Origin: Bog-756 sp963833585 | GTDB lineage: Bacteria > Actinomycetota > Acidimicrobiia > Acidimicrobiales > RAAP-2 | DNA: 64,000 bases | Assembly (NCBI GenBank): GCA_963833585.1 | Contig: CAWHYF010000006.1 | Span: 620,001-684,000 of the forward strand | Direction of reading: 5' to 3' | Part shown: positions 24,560-33,203 of the stretch, one piece after another | How the letters are laid out: the number at the start of each line of letters is the position of its first letter | Position numbering within the stretch: the stretch's first letter is position 1 | Notes under the pieces: model-generated | Told to the model about the DNA's origin: nothing | Database searches by the model: none | What the model saw: the letters and a program-made list of their open reading frames with translations, nothing else | Made by a program: the position numbers and the translations under genes

Positions 24560-25594
24560 TCACGAGACCCGCTCGATCATGAACGGCACGAGGGCGGCGA
24601 CGAAGCGACGGGCTGAGGTGTCCGGCACGCCGGCAAAGGCCCGCTCCATCGCCGACTGCGCCGATCGAGCCACCCCGGCGCCGAACTCGATGGCGAACGC
24701 GACGCTCCCGTAGGCCTGCATCAGGTGATAGACCCGGGTCGCGTCGTCCGAGCCGCGCTCAGCCACCGGGCGGGAGAGGTACTGCGTCAACCAGTGGTGA
24801 TCGGCCGGGTCAGCCACCGCCAAGAGGTGGATCAGCATCAGCGTCCGCTTGGCCTCACGTAGGTCACCCAGGGCCTCCTTCCCGTAGATGTCCGAGTCGC
24901 CCACCAGGTTGAGGACGTCGTCGCGGATCTGGAAGGCCGCACCGAGGTGAAACCCGAAATCGATCATCGGCTCGAGGTCGGCCGTCCCCCATGATCCGAC
25001 TAGTGCACCAGCACGAAGGGGCAGCACGGTGGTGTACCAACAGGTCTTCTTCATGATGAGGTCGAGGTAGTCGCCGGGCTCGAGGTTCACGACGTTGTCC
25101 CGGCGCCATCCCAACTCGAGGGCCTGTCCCGCCACCGTCTGTCTGCTCATGAAGTCGAACTCCATCATGATCCGGTCGGCGAGCCGGGGGCCGATGCGAC
25201 GGTTGTTCTCCCGGAGGGCGGCCACGGCATGCAGCGCCAGGGCGTCACCGGCATTCAATGCCAGTCCCATCCCGTACCGACGGTGGAGGGTCGGCTGCCC
25301 CCGCCGAAGCAGGCTCTCGTCCTCGATGTCGTCGTGGACCAGGAACGCGGTGTGGAGCAGCTCGATGGCCAGCGCCGAGGGCAGGGCGTCCTCCAACTGT
25401 CCCCCGAACGCCTCACAGGTGGCCAGGCACAGGCTCGGACGCAGGGCCTTGCCCGGTCGACTCGGATAGTCCATCACCAGTTCGGTGAGATAGGCGTCCG
25501 TGAGCTCGGTCTCCAGCTGGCGCCGGATGGCCTCGTTCACCACTTCTCCGTAGCGGGCGAGAGTCCGGAGCGGCTCGGCGTCGGCGTCGATCAC
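24560..25594 (-). CDS. Polyprenyl synthase, short-chain type (last gene of lipid operon)
   Basis: A 344-aa trans-isoprenyl diphosphate synthase. The first aspartate-rich motif is intact (LVHDDIEDESLLRRG, about residues 90-104). The second is IRDDVLN, in which the usual final Asp is Asn. Other family blocks are GKALRPSLCLA and YGKEALGDLREAKRTLML. It condenses isopentenyl diphosphate with an allylic primer; a C15-C20 product is suggested by resemblance to FPP/GGPP synthases but is not proven. The GTG start overlaps the upstream stop by 4 nt (GTGA). It is distinct from the long-chain synthase at 47277. Confidence 0.88.
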   Translation of the reverse strand: MIDADAEPLRTLARYGEVVNEAIRRQLETELTDAYLTELVMDYPSRPGKALRPSLCLATCEAFGGQLEDALPSALAIELLHTAFLVHDDIEDESLLRRGQPTLHRRYGMGLALNAGDALALHAVAALRENNRRIGPRLADRIMMEFDFMSRQTVAGQALELGWRRDNVVNLEPGDYLDLIMKKTCWYTTVLPLRAGALVGSWGTADLEPMIDFGFHLGAAFQIRDDVLNLVGDSDIYGKEALGDLREAKRTLMLIHLLAVADPADHHWLTQYLSRPVAERGSDDATRVYHLMQAYGSVAFAIEFGAGVARSAQSAMERAFAGVPDTSARRFVAALVPFMIERVS

Positions 25595-26289
25595 CGGACG
25601 GACGCCCGGGGCTGGACCCGGACCGTCAGCGGAAAGGCGGCGTCGGGGAGCCGCTCTACCAGGACCTGGCCGTGGTAGGTGCCAGGTGGAACTGCCTCCC
25701 CGGGACGGACGGTGACGAGAATCTCCCTACTCTCCCCGGCCCCGAGATGCTCGATGGTGTCCGGTACGAAGGACACCGCCCCACCCGGCAGCCCGTCTCC
25801 GGCATGGCTGGTGAGTCCGGGGGTCCAGACCCGCACGCCCGTCACCGGCGACGACGTGGTGTTGTGGAGCCACATCCGGGCACTGGTCCGACCCCCCGGG
25901 CCGACATCGGGAAGGTCGAGCCGCTCGCTCCCTCCGTCGCTCCCCCCGGACGGACGAGCCACGTCGAAGAATCGCAGGCTCAGATCGTTGAGCTGGCTCA
26001 GTACGGAAAGGTAGCTGTCGGCGGACCGCCGCATGTCGGACTGGAGCCTTCGGTAGGCTTCGCCGTCCGCTCCCAGGTGGACGGCAGGCCGGTCCCCGGT
26101 CGCGGCTCGACGGTCACCGGCCATCGGGGGCATGGCGGTGGCGCAGAACTGGCCGAACAGTTCGGAGAACCGGTCGACGATGGCCTGGGCCGCGTCGAAT
26201 CCCAGGTCCTGTACCTCCCGGGCCAACCGGGCCGCCTCCACCGCGTCGGCGGTGAACCCCGGCCGGCCGTCGCCACCGTCGGCACTCAC
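25591..26289 (-). CDS. Helical plus Ig-like protein of the lipid operon (unknown function)
   Basis: A 232-aa protein with no recognised name. The N-terminal ~110 residues are amphipathic helices (AREVQDLGFDAAQAIVDRF and YRRLQSDMRRSADSYLSVL), reminiscent of phasin or apolipoprotein-type bundles. The C-terminal ~100 residues are beta-rich with an Ig-like pattern: RMWLHNTTSSPVTGVRVW, then ESREILVTVRPGEAVPPGTY and HGQVLVERLPDAAFPLTVRV. No signal peptide. Both ends overlap neighbours by 4 nt (GTGA), so it is translated with the FAD enzyme and the prenyl synthase. The first operon gene ends in a similar beta domain. A scaffold or droplet-surface role is speculation. Confidence 0.7.
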   Translation of the reverse strand: MSADGGDGRPGFTADAVEAARLAREVQDLGFDAAQAIVDRFSELFGQFCATAMPPMAGDRRAATGDRPAVHLGADGEAYRRLQSDMRRSADSYLSVLSQLNDLSLRFFDVARPSGGSDGGSERLDLPDVGPGGRTSARMWLHNTTSSPVTGVRVWTPGLTSHAGDGLPGGAVSFVPDTIEHLGAGESREILVTVRPGEAVPPGTYHGQVLVERLPDAAFPLTVRVQPRASVR

Positions 26290-28430
26290 CGGTCGGTCTC
26301 TCCATCCGTCAGCGCGGCCAGCCATTCCTCCACCGCTTGGGCCGCCTGCTGGCCCGACCGGGTAGCCGCCTCCACACAACCGGCGTTGAGCCCGTTGTCG
26401 GTCCAGTCGCCGGCCACGACGAGATTGTCGAAACCGGTCGTTCCCGGTTTCATCCGGTACCGGTCGGTGCCGGGGAGGGATTGGACGTAGAGATCGGACG
26501 GGTCCACGTTGGCCCGCCAGTACTGGCCCCGGATGCGGTCCGGGCCCGATGACGCCGGGGTGGATCCACCGCACAGCAGGTCCCACCGGAATCCTCCCTC
26601 GGTGACGGCAGCCGGCCACAGCACCCCGACTTCGTGATCGAGGAAGGTCCGGGCTCGTTCCACGACGGCCTCTCGGCTCCGCCACGGGTCGACCTCCTCG
26701 GCAGCCGGATCCAGTGGAGCCAGGGCGCTGCAGAAGTAGGCGACGGTCCTGGGCTCCTCCCATGCTGGCCAGTCCTCGTGCCGGAGGAGATGGGACATCG
26801 AGGCCCAGGTGTCGAAGGGCTTGACGAAGCCACTGAGGGTGACCCCCTCGGCGCCAGGCCACCCGAGGGATCGCTCGTCCACCCCGAGCCAGAGCTGGAG
26901 CGACTGGGTGGCCACCGTTCCGATGTTGTCGACCATGGCCCGCCACGCCGGCGACCGCTCCATCAGCTCGGGACAGACATGGCGGACCATGCCGAGCGAG
27001 AGACCGAATACCACCACGTCGAAGTCGGTGCCGGCCTTCAGCGTGCGGCGGGAGGAGTCGCGCCGCGGCGACCAGAACGACTCGAGGTCCAGTCCGTCGA
27101 CAGCATCGGGGCAGCGGAGCTGAGGGCGCAGGGGTCCGCCGGGCCAGCACGGGAGGCCCTTCACGTCGATCAACGGATCGTACTCGTCCACCCCGTCCCC
27201 GAGCTCAGTCTGGACCCCGAGCTCAATGGACGCCACGGCCCGCCCGTCGTCGGTCAACCGGAGGCTGTCGACCCGATGGAAGAAGTGGAACTCGACCCCC
27301 CGGGCCCGCAGCACCTGGTAGATGGGCGAGAAGATCACCTCGCCCATCCCTGCCTGCATTCTCCAGAACAGGGCTCCGGAGTATCCGAGGAGCATCTTCG
27401 TGGCCAGTTGAAGGCCGAGGCCGGCGCTGAATCGGGGACGGTCGGGATCCGCCCCTTCGTAGCCGAAGACGAGGTCGTACATGCCTCGCAGGATCGGCGA
27501 TTCCAGCGCACCGGGGTCGATGCCGTGGGTCGACAGCCATTCCCGGTAGTCCAGATGGTCGATGGCGGCGAAGCCGTCGTCCCCGGCCAGTAGACCGTCG
27601 GCTGAAATGCCGACCAGGTTGGCCGTCACCAGTTCGATCAACTGGTAGGTGCGCCGGGCCGCGGCATCCGAGAGGACCGCGCCTCGAACCGCCGTCCGCA
27701 ACGGCTCGACGATGCCGGGCAGGATCTGGTCCAGATCGGGAACCAACGGAATGGCCCGGGAGCGCTCGATGAGCCGCTGTGCCCAGCTCAACGGAAGGGT
27801 CAGACCGACCAACCCGGCGCCCCGGACTACCGAAGCCACCGCTTCGGCTACCGAAGACGGGTCCTTGGGCGGCCGTGCCGGTGAGGAACTCAGCCGTACC
27901 CCACCGGCAGGTCGGCGGGCGGCCACCGGCAAGGACCCGAAGAAGTCCACCAGGAGCCGGAGCGAGCGGACTACCAGCTCCGCCGCCGTGAACGGCGACG
28001 ACCCGACCACCTCCCCTGGCGGCCGACCGGGAATCCCTCGGGTGGCGCCGAAGGAGGCCACCCAGGGCTCCCAGCCGTCGGGACACCGATCGACCACCCC
28101 GGCCAGGTTGGAGGGTGCCACGGCCTCGTCCCAGGTTCGGATGGGGCAGTTCGGGTCAGAGGTGGGCCGATCGAGCTCCTCGTAGCACCGGCGCATCACC
28201 GCGAAGGTGTGGTCGTAGTAGCCGAGCAGCACGTGAAGTCCGTGCTCTTCGATCCGACCGTGCACGCCTCTGCTGCTGGCACCCTTCCCTCCCAGGCGCC
28301 AGCCTCGCTGGTACACGGCGATGCGCTCGAATCGCTCGGTCCAGTCACCTTCGGACAGCTCCAGGGCCGCGGTCAGGGCGCCCATGCCGCCACCGAGAAT
28401 GGCGACCGATCCCCGCCCCCGACCAGTCAA
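26286..28430 (-). CDS. Large FAD-dependent amine-oxidase/desaturase-like enzyme
   Basis: A 714-aa flavoprotein. The N-terminal Rossmann motif VAILGGGMGALTAALELSE is followed by RGWRLGGKGASSR and HGLHVLLGYYDHTF, the pattern of phytoene-desaturase and hydroxysqualene-type oxidoreductases. The end carries the second FAD contact NLVVAGDWTDNGLNAGCVEAA. It is about 200 residues longer than CrtI-type enzymes. Sitting in one operon with a prenyl synthase, it plausibly oxidises or desaturates an isoprenoid lipid. Start TTG 28430 has GAGG seven bases upstream and leaves just 2 nt after the cyclase stop; the start could differ. The downstream gene overlaps by 4 nt. Confidence 0.83.
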   Translation of the reverse strand: MTGRGRGSVAILGGGMGALTAALELSEGDWTERFERIAVYQRGWRLGGKGASSRGVHGRIEEHGLHVLLGYYDHTFAVMRRCYEELDRPTSDPNCPIRTWDEAVAPSNLAGVVDRCPDGWEPWVASFGATRGIPGRPPGEVVGSSPFTAAELVVRSLRLLVDFFGSLPVAARRPAGGVRLSSSPARPPKDPSSVAEAVASVVRGAGLVGLTLPLSWAQRLIERSRAIPLVPDLDQILPGIVEPLRTAVRGAVLSDAAARRTYQLIELVTANLVGISADGLLAGDDGFAAIDHLDYREWLSTHGIDPGALESPILRGMYDLVFGYEGADPDRPRFSAGLGLQLATKMLLGYSGALFWRMQAGMGEVIFSPIYQVLRARGVEFHFFHRVDSLRLTDDGRAVASIELGVQTELGDGVDEYDPLIDVKGLPCWPGGPLRPQLRCPDAVDGLDLESFWSPRRDSSRRTLKAGTDFDVVVFGLSLGMVRHVCPELMERSPAWRAMVDNIGTVATQSLQLWLGVDERSLGWPGAEGVTLSGFVKPFDTWASMSHLLRHEDWPAWEEPRTVAYFCSALAPLDPAAEEVDPWRSREAVVERARTFLDHEVGVLWPAAVTEGGFRWDLLCGGSTPASSGPDRIRGQYWRANVDPSDLYVQSLPGTDRYRMKPGTTGFDNLVVAGDWTDNGLNAGCVEAATRSGQQAAQAVEEWLAALTDGETDR

Positions 28431-28432
28431 CG

Positions 28433-31400
28433 TTACGCCTCGAGTAGGTCGCGAGCGTCAGCGAGCTCGGGGCTGGCGGACCCGTCGGGGAACTGGACCA
28501 GCACGGACCGGAGTGTCTCGTCCCAATGATCGGGCCGGACCGCGGACGGGAGCCGGGCCAGGTCGTTGGCCGCCCGGAGGGCGAGGACGAAGGAGCCCTG
28601 GGCCGAGCCGACGGTGATCGCCTCGATCAGGTCGGCGACGGCGCTCTCCATCCTCTCCGGGTGGGCGCACGCGGTGATCTCGGCCCGCAAGCGAAGCAGG
28701 TCAGGCTGGTGGACCCACTCGCCGGAGCGGGCCACGCCGTCGAGCGCGTCCTCGACGGCGGCGAGCGCCCGGTCCGGGCGGCCGGCGTACGAGTGATGGC
28801 GGGCGACGATGCCGAGGAACGCAGGTCGGAACGCACCGTGACCCACTTGGTCCATGCCGACGGCGCACCGTTCCAGGGCGTCCACTTCGGCCAGGACGTC
28901 CGGATCGGGTACCAGGACGTACTGCTGCCCGATCACGGAGAAGTAGTCGAACCGGCACTGGGCGGCGATGTCCAGGGCCCGCTGGCCGAACGCCCGGGCC
29001 CCGGCGGCGTCCCCGGTGATCATGCGGAGCCAGGCGAGGTAGGTGGAGATGAAGGCCGAGCTGAACGGACCGAATGGGAAGCCGAGCCGATCCACGGCCG
29101 CCGCCGCCCGCCCCTCCCATTCGGCGGACTCCAGGGTGCGCCCCTGAAGTCCGTCCACACAGGCCAGGGCCACGGCGGTCACCGGGACCGGGTCGTGCGG
29201 CAGAGGCCAGAACGGTGAAGCGCTGGCGTCGGTCGGCCGGGCGAGATAGCCGGTCCAAGCCTCCTCGAGCCAGCGCCGGGCGCCGTCGAGATCTCCCCGG
29301 TAGAAGCAGGTGTAGCCGAGGCAGGACTTCACCTCCGGCGCGAACCAAGCCGTCTCGGGCGCATCGAGCAAGGTGGTGAGGGGTTCGAGCACGCCGCCAG
29401 CGGCCTCGACGTCGCCCCGCACCAGGTGGTAGCTCCAGATGCCGACCCGGGCCGGCATGATCTCGCTCCGGTCGTTCAGCCGCTGGCAGATCCCGTCGGC
29501 CAGCCGGAAGTCCTCGTAGACGCCGGGATAGCCATAGCCGAAGAGCGAGCTCAGACTGACGGTGCGCAACATGCGGACCATCAGCTCCGTGAGGTCCCGC
29601 TCGTCTCCCTCCGGGTGCGAACCCAACACCTCGAGGGCCCGGTCGAGCAACCGTTGGGCCTCGGTGTGACTGGCTTCGGCCTGAGCGGCCTGCGCCGCGG
29701 CAATGTAGGCCGGGATGGCCTCGACCGGGTTCCCGGCCAGGTCGTGATGCTGGGCGAGGACGGCCAGGTCACCCGGTGAGTGCGCCGCGGTCTCCAAGAG
29801 AGCGGCGATCCGGCTGTGTGCGGAGCGCCGCGACTCCAGTACCTGGGTCTCGTAGGCCGCGTCCCGCAGGAGCCCGTGGCTGAAGCGGTAGCGCCCCCGG
29901 CGGACGTCGCCGACCGGCTCGACGATGCCGGAACGTTCCAACCGGGCCAGCGCGCCGTCAACTGGGATCTCGGCCAGCCTGGCCAGCTGGTTGCCCTCGA
30001 ACTCGGCCCCCAGCGTGGCGGCCAGCTGAGCGATGCGTAGATCGATCCCCGGGGACCGCAGGCGCGCCGTCAACAGCTCCTGGAGTCGGGGTGGGAGCAC
30101 CTCACCGGGCGCGCCCTGCAGCGCGCTGCGGGCCAGCTCTTGGAGGAAGAGGGGGACACCGCCGCCCCGCTCGGTGATCAGCCGGTGCTGCACGGTGTCG
30201 AGGCCGCCCTCGGGAACCATGGCCTTCACCAGCGTCGCCGCCTCGCCACCGTCGAGCGGCCCCAGCTCCATGCAGACGGCCTGCTCCTCCCACGGTGCCC
30301 CTACGCGGTGCCGGCTGGTGATGATCACCATCACCCCGGGGGGACCGCGGTCGACCAACAGCCCCAGGAGGTCGACCGTGGTCGGATCGGCCCAGTGGAG
30401 GTCCTCCACCAGCAGCAGACTCGGCGTGGCCTTGGCGAAGTGGGCCAACCAGTCAACCAACGTCATGAGGGCCTCGGTCCGGAGCGCGGGCGCGTCGAGT
30501 TCCGGACGGGACCATCGTCCGTCGACCGCCAGGTCGAGGAGTGGAGCGAGGAGTGGTGCCGAAAGGACCGGGTCGAGGCCGGCCGCCTCCAGGCGTCGTT
30601 CGACCTCCGCCGATCGTTCCTCTCCGGGCTGCTCGGGATACATGCCGAGCCGGTGCTCGAGCATCTGGGCGATGGGCCAGAGCGCCACGTTCGAGTGGTA
30701 CGGAGAGCAATGGGCCTCCAGGACCGTGCCCTGGTGGGCGCGCACGTGGTCGCAGAGATCGGAGGTCAGCCGGGACTTCCCGATCCCGGCCGGCCCGAGC
30801 ACCACGGCGACGCTGTGGCGCGGGGGTCGACCCCGGCCCGCCGAGGCCATCAGCTCGTCCCACATCCGATGCAAGCCGATGGACTCCTGCTGTCGGCCTA
30901 CGAGTGCCGCCGACTGCAGGTCCCCCCGGGCCCGGCCGGCACCGCCCGGCCTCGGCCGGATCACCCGGAAGACCTCGGTGGGCCGAGCAATCCCGGCCAG
31001 ACGACGCGTCCCGAGCGGCTCGAGGTCGAAGTGACCTTCCACCAGCTGCTGGGTGGCGTCGCTGATCACCACCGATCCCGGATCCGCCTCGGACTGCAAC
31101 CGGGAGGCGACGTTGGCAGCCAGACCCACGACGTCGGCGGCGTCGGCGGTCCCGGGGGTCAGTGCGGTGATCACCACCGTCCCGGAGTGGATCCCCACCC
31201 GCAGCGCGATCTCGATGCCGTAGCGGTGGCGAAGGTCGGGTCCGTGGGCCGCCATCCGCTCGACCAGGCCCAGACCTCCGAACACGGCCCGCCGGGCGTC
31301 GTCCTCGTGGACGTTGGGGTAGCCGAAGCACGCCACGATGCCGTCCCCCTGGAACTGCAGGACCCGGCCGTCGAGCCCCTCGATGGCCTCGGTCGCGGCC

Positions 31401-31720
31401 TTCCGGTACAACGCGAAGATGTTGCGCACGATCTCCGGTTCCGTCACGTCGGTCAGATCGGTCGACTTCACGATGTCGGCGAAGACCAGACTCACGAATG
31501 CCCGTTGGCCCTCCACGACCGACTGCCCGGATCGGGCCCGACCGAGCATCTCGACAGCACGGCGGTCGTCAGGGTCTGCGGCCAGCACATCCTCGGCCAA
31601 CGCCGCGACCTGGTCCCACGCATCGATCGAGGCCGCGGCCTCCATCGACTGCAGCAGGCGCTCGATGAGGAAGGCCAGGCGGTCCTCCGCCGAGTTCGTC
31701 CCGCCCCCGTCGCCCCGCAT
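28433..31720 (-). CDS. Class III nucleotide cyclase - AAA/STAND ATPase - TPR signalling protein
   Basis: A 1095-aa protein. After a short helical head, a class III cyclase domain spans about residues 75-250: FVSLVFADIVKSTDLTD holds the first metal Asp, FQGDGIVACFG the second, and GLAANVASRLQ the Asn-Arg transition-state pair. A STAND-type ATPase follows with Walker A GPAGIGKSRL and Walker B LLLVEDLHWADPTT. The C-terminal ~500 residues are TPR-like helical repeats. These proteins are thought to couple ligand or protein sensing to cNMP synthesis or regulated assembly. It is second in the five-gene operon, 14 nt after the first gene, and is the likely sensor of the locus. Confidence 0.88.
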   Translation of the reverse strand: MRGDGGGTNSAEDRLAFLIERLLQSMEAAASIDAWDQVAALAEDVLAADPDDRRAVEMLGRARSGQSVVEGQRAFVSLVFADIVKSTDLTDVTEPEIVRNIFALYRKAATEAIEGLDGRVLQFQGDGIVACFGYPNVHEDDARRAVFGGLGLVERMAAHGPDLRHRYGIEIALRVGIHSGTVVITALTPGTADAADVVGLAANVASRLQSEADPGSVVISDATQQLVEGHFDLEPLGTRRLAGIARPTEVFRVIRPRPGGAGRARGDLQSAALVGRQQESIGLHRMWDELMASAGRGRPPRHSVAVVLGPAGIGKSRLTSDLCDHVRAHQGTVLEAHCSPYHSNVALWPIAQMLEHRLGMYPEQPGEERSAEVERRLEAAGLDPVLSAPLLAPLLDLAVDGRWSRPELDAPALRTEALMTLVDWLAHFAKATPSLLLVEDLHWADPTTVDLLGLLVDRGPPGVMVIITSRHRVGAPWEEQAVCMELGPLDGGEAATLVKAMVPEGGLDTVQHRLITERGGGVPLFLQELARSALQGAPGEVLPPRLQELLTARLRSPGIDLRIAQLAATLGAEFEGNQLARLAEIPVDGALARLERSGIVEPVGDVRRGRYRFSHGLLRDAAYETQVLESRRSAHSRIAALLETAAHSPGDLAVLAQHHDLAGNPVEAIPAYIAAAQAAQAEASHTEAQRLLDRALEVLGSHPEGDERDLTELMVRMLRTVSLSSLFGYGYPGVYEDFRLADGICQRLNDRSEIMPARVGIWSYHLVRGDVEAAGGVLEPLTTLLDAPETAWFAPEVKSCLGYTCFYRGDLDGARRWLEEAWTGYLARPTDASASPFWPLPHDPVPVTAVALACVDGLQGRTLESAEWEGRAAAAVDRLGFPFGPFSSAFISTYLAWLRMITGDAAGARAFGQRALDIAAQCRFDYFSVIGQQYVLVPDPDVLAEVDALERCAVGMDQVGHGAFRPAFLGIVARHHSYAGRPDRALAAVEDALDGVARSGEWVHQPDLLRLRAEITACAHPERMESAVADLIEAITVGSAQGSFVLALRAANDLARLPSAVRPDHWDETLRSVLVQFPDGSASPELADARDLLEA

Positions 31721-31734
31721 CTCCCCAATGCGTC

Positions 31735-32964
31735 CTATGCGCCGGGCCGGGCATGGCTGACGTAGAACAGGGCCGGCACCCGAGTGGCCCCCGACTGGCC
31801 GAGGACCAGGCTGCCCTCGTACAGACCACAGAGCAGGTCAGTCGTGTCGGCCTGGATCCTCACATGCACCGAGTTCTGATCGGGACCTACGGTGGTTGGT
31901 GTGACCGTGATGGCGGACGGGCTGATGGTGGCGGCCCTTCGCCCGACGCGCTTGAGCTCGCTGATGGAGACCGGCGTGGCCTCCGGCCGGGGCGGGACCA
32001 GCAAGGTGGTGTACTCGACGGTCCGCCCCCGTCGACCCGTGGGACCTGCTCCAGGCGTGGGGGGGACGTCGGCCTCGGACCAGTTGGCCGTGGCCTTCAG
32101 TCCCGCCTGCCACGCCTGCGACCAGTCCCGGGCCACGCGCAGATAGAGGCGGCTGGCGTCGTCGGCGGCGTCCTTTCGACCGTAGGTTCCCGACCAGACC
32201 CGCTCCCCGACGTCGTTGGCGTACTGGCTGTAGAAGGTGGCCATCTCCGACACGGTGCCGGCCCAGTACTCGGCGTAGCCGGAGGTGAACAGGTCCGAGC
32301 CGTCGCCGGCCGAGCTGGCCACGCCCGGGTCGTCATCGCCCACCGCACCAGGGGTGGGCTGCACCGGACTCCCGTCGGCCACTGCCCCCGCCACTGCGGT
32401 GGCCCTCCGCACCCAGGTACCCCATTCCGGGCACATCGTGGTGGCGAAGGTATTGAGGCGGGTGTCGGTGAACCCGACCACCTTCAGCGCCTTGACCAGG
32501 CGCTTCGCCCCGGTGTCGAGAGCCATCAGGTAGCCCCGATCCACCTGCAGCATGTCCCCCGAGCTGTAGTCGAGCTCATAGGTCATCGCCGACCATCTGG
32601 GGGTCGTCTTGATGTCGCAGTGGAGCATGGTCTCCAGCTGGTGCCCGCCGAGTTCCACCGCCTCGAGGTAGTTGGCATGGGTCTGGGTTTCACCCGAGAG
32701 GGCCGGCATGTCCCGCACCGGCCCCGACCGCCGCATCTCCTTGAACATGGACCCGCCCCACCGGGGCCACTGCTCCGGCTTCAACCAGTCCCGGAGGTCC
32801 TCGAGGGATTCGCCCGTCTCGAATTCGGTGAAGATCCACACGGCCTGCTTGCCGTCGACGATGACGTTCACCGCCCGGCACAGCTCGTCGCCGCCCGAAG
32901 CCGCCCCGTCGGTCCCCTCGTCACCTGGGCTCATCTTGTCCGCCTTGCCACGCTTCTTCGCCAT
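31735..32964 (-). CDS. START-like / helical / Ig-like three-part protein (unknown function)
   Basis: First gene of the five-gene operon; 409 aa from ATG 32964. Residues ~20-190 look like a SRPBCC/START-type lipid-binding fold (EDLRDWLKPEQWPRWGG; TYELDYSSGDMLQVDRGYLM; TTMCPEWGTWVR). This is judged by pattern only. Residues ~225-305 are helical (SGYAEYWAGTVSEMATFYSQ; RLYLRVARDWSQAWQAGLKA). The last ~80 form a beta domain with LLCGLYEGSLVLGQSG, similar in shape to the end of the 232-aa operon partner. The frame remains open upstream to 33240, but a promoter at 32983-33011 excludes that extension. No signal peptide is seen. Confidence 0.68.
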   Translation of the reverse strand: MAKKRGKADKMSPGDEGTDGAASGGDELCRAVNVIVDGKQAVWIFTEFETGESLEDLRDWLKPEQWPRWGGSMFKEMRRSGPVRDMPALSGETQTHANYLEAVELGGHQLETMLHCDIKTTPRWSAMTYELDYSSGDMLQVDRGYLMALDTGAKRLVKALKVVGFTDTRLNTFATTMCPEWGTWVRRATAVAGAVADGSPVQPTPGAVGDDDPGVASSAGDGSDLFTSGYAEYWAGTVSEMATFYSQYANDVGERVWSGTYGRKDAADDASRLYLRVARDWSQAWQAGLKATANWSEADVPPTPGAGPTGRRGRTVEYTTLLVPPRPEATPVSISELKRVGRRAATISPSAITVTPTTVGPDQNSVHVRIQADTTDLLCGLYEGSLVLGQSGATRVPALFYVSHARPGA

Positions 32965-32982
32965 CACCGCACCCGGCGAGAC

Positions 32983-33011
32983 ATTAGCCCAGCTCACTGC
33001 CTCATTGTCCA
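32983..33011 (-). promoter_or_regulatory. Promoter of the five-gene lipid operon
   Basis: On the minus strand TGGACA (33006-33011) and GCTAAT (32983-32988) are 17 bp apart. Transcription would start near 32976, a few bases before the ATG at 32964. Confidence 0.45.
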
Positions 33012-33203
33012 GGAGGGAGGGAGGTTGGTCCGCCCCAGCCCCCCGAAGAGCGGCCGGGCCCGGTCGGCCGCATCGCGTCGGAGGAGCCCAGGTCCGACTT
33101 TTCCGCCGGCGGTCCCACCTGCTTGGATGACGGGATCCACCCCGACATTCGTCGGACCGGACCGGTCCTCGACCGGCCGGAAGCCCGCCACCAGGACCTG
33201 CCC

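Noticed and set aside
26634..27593. 319-aa plus-strand open frame
   Set aside because: Antisense to the FAD-dependent oxidase; no recognisable domain.
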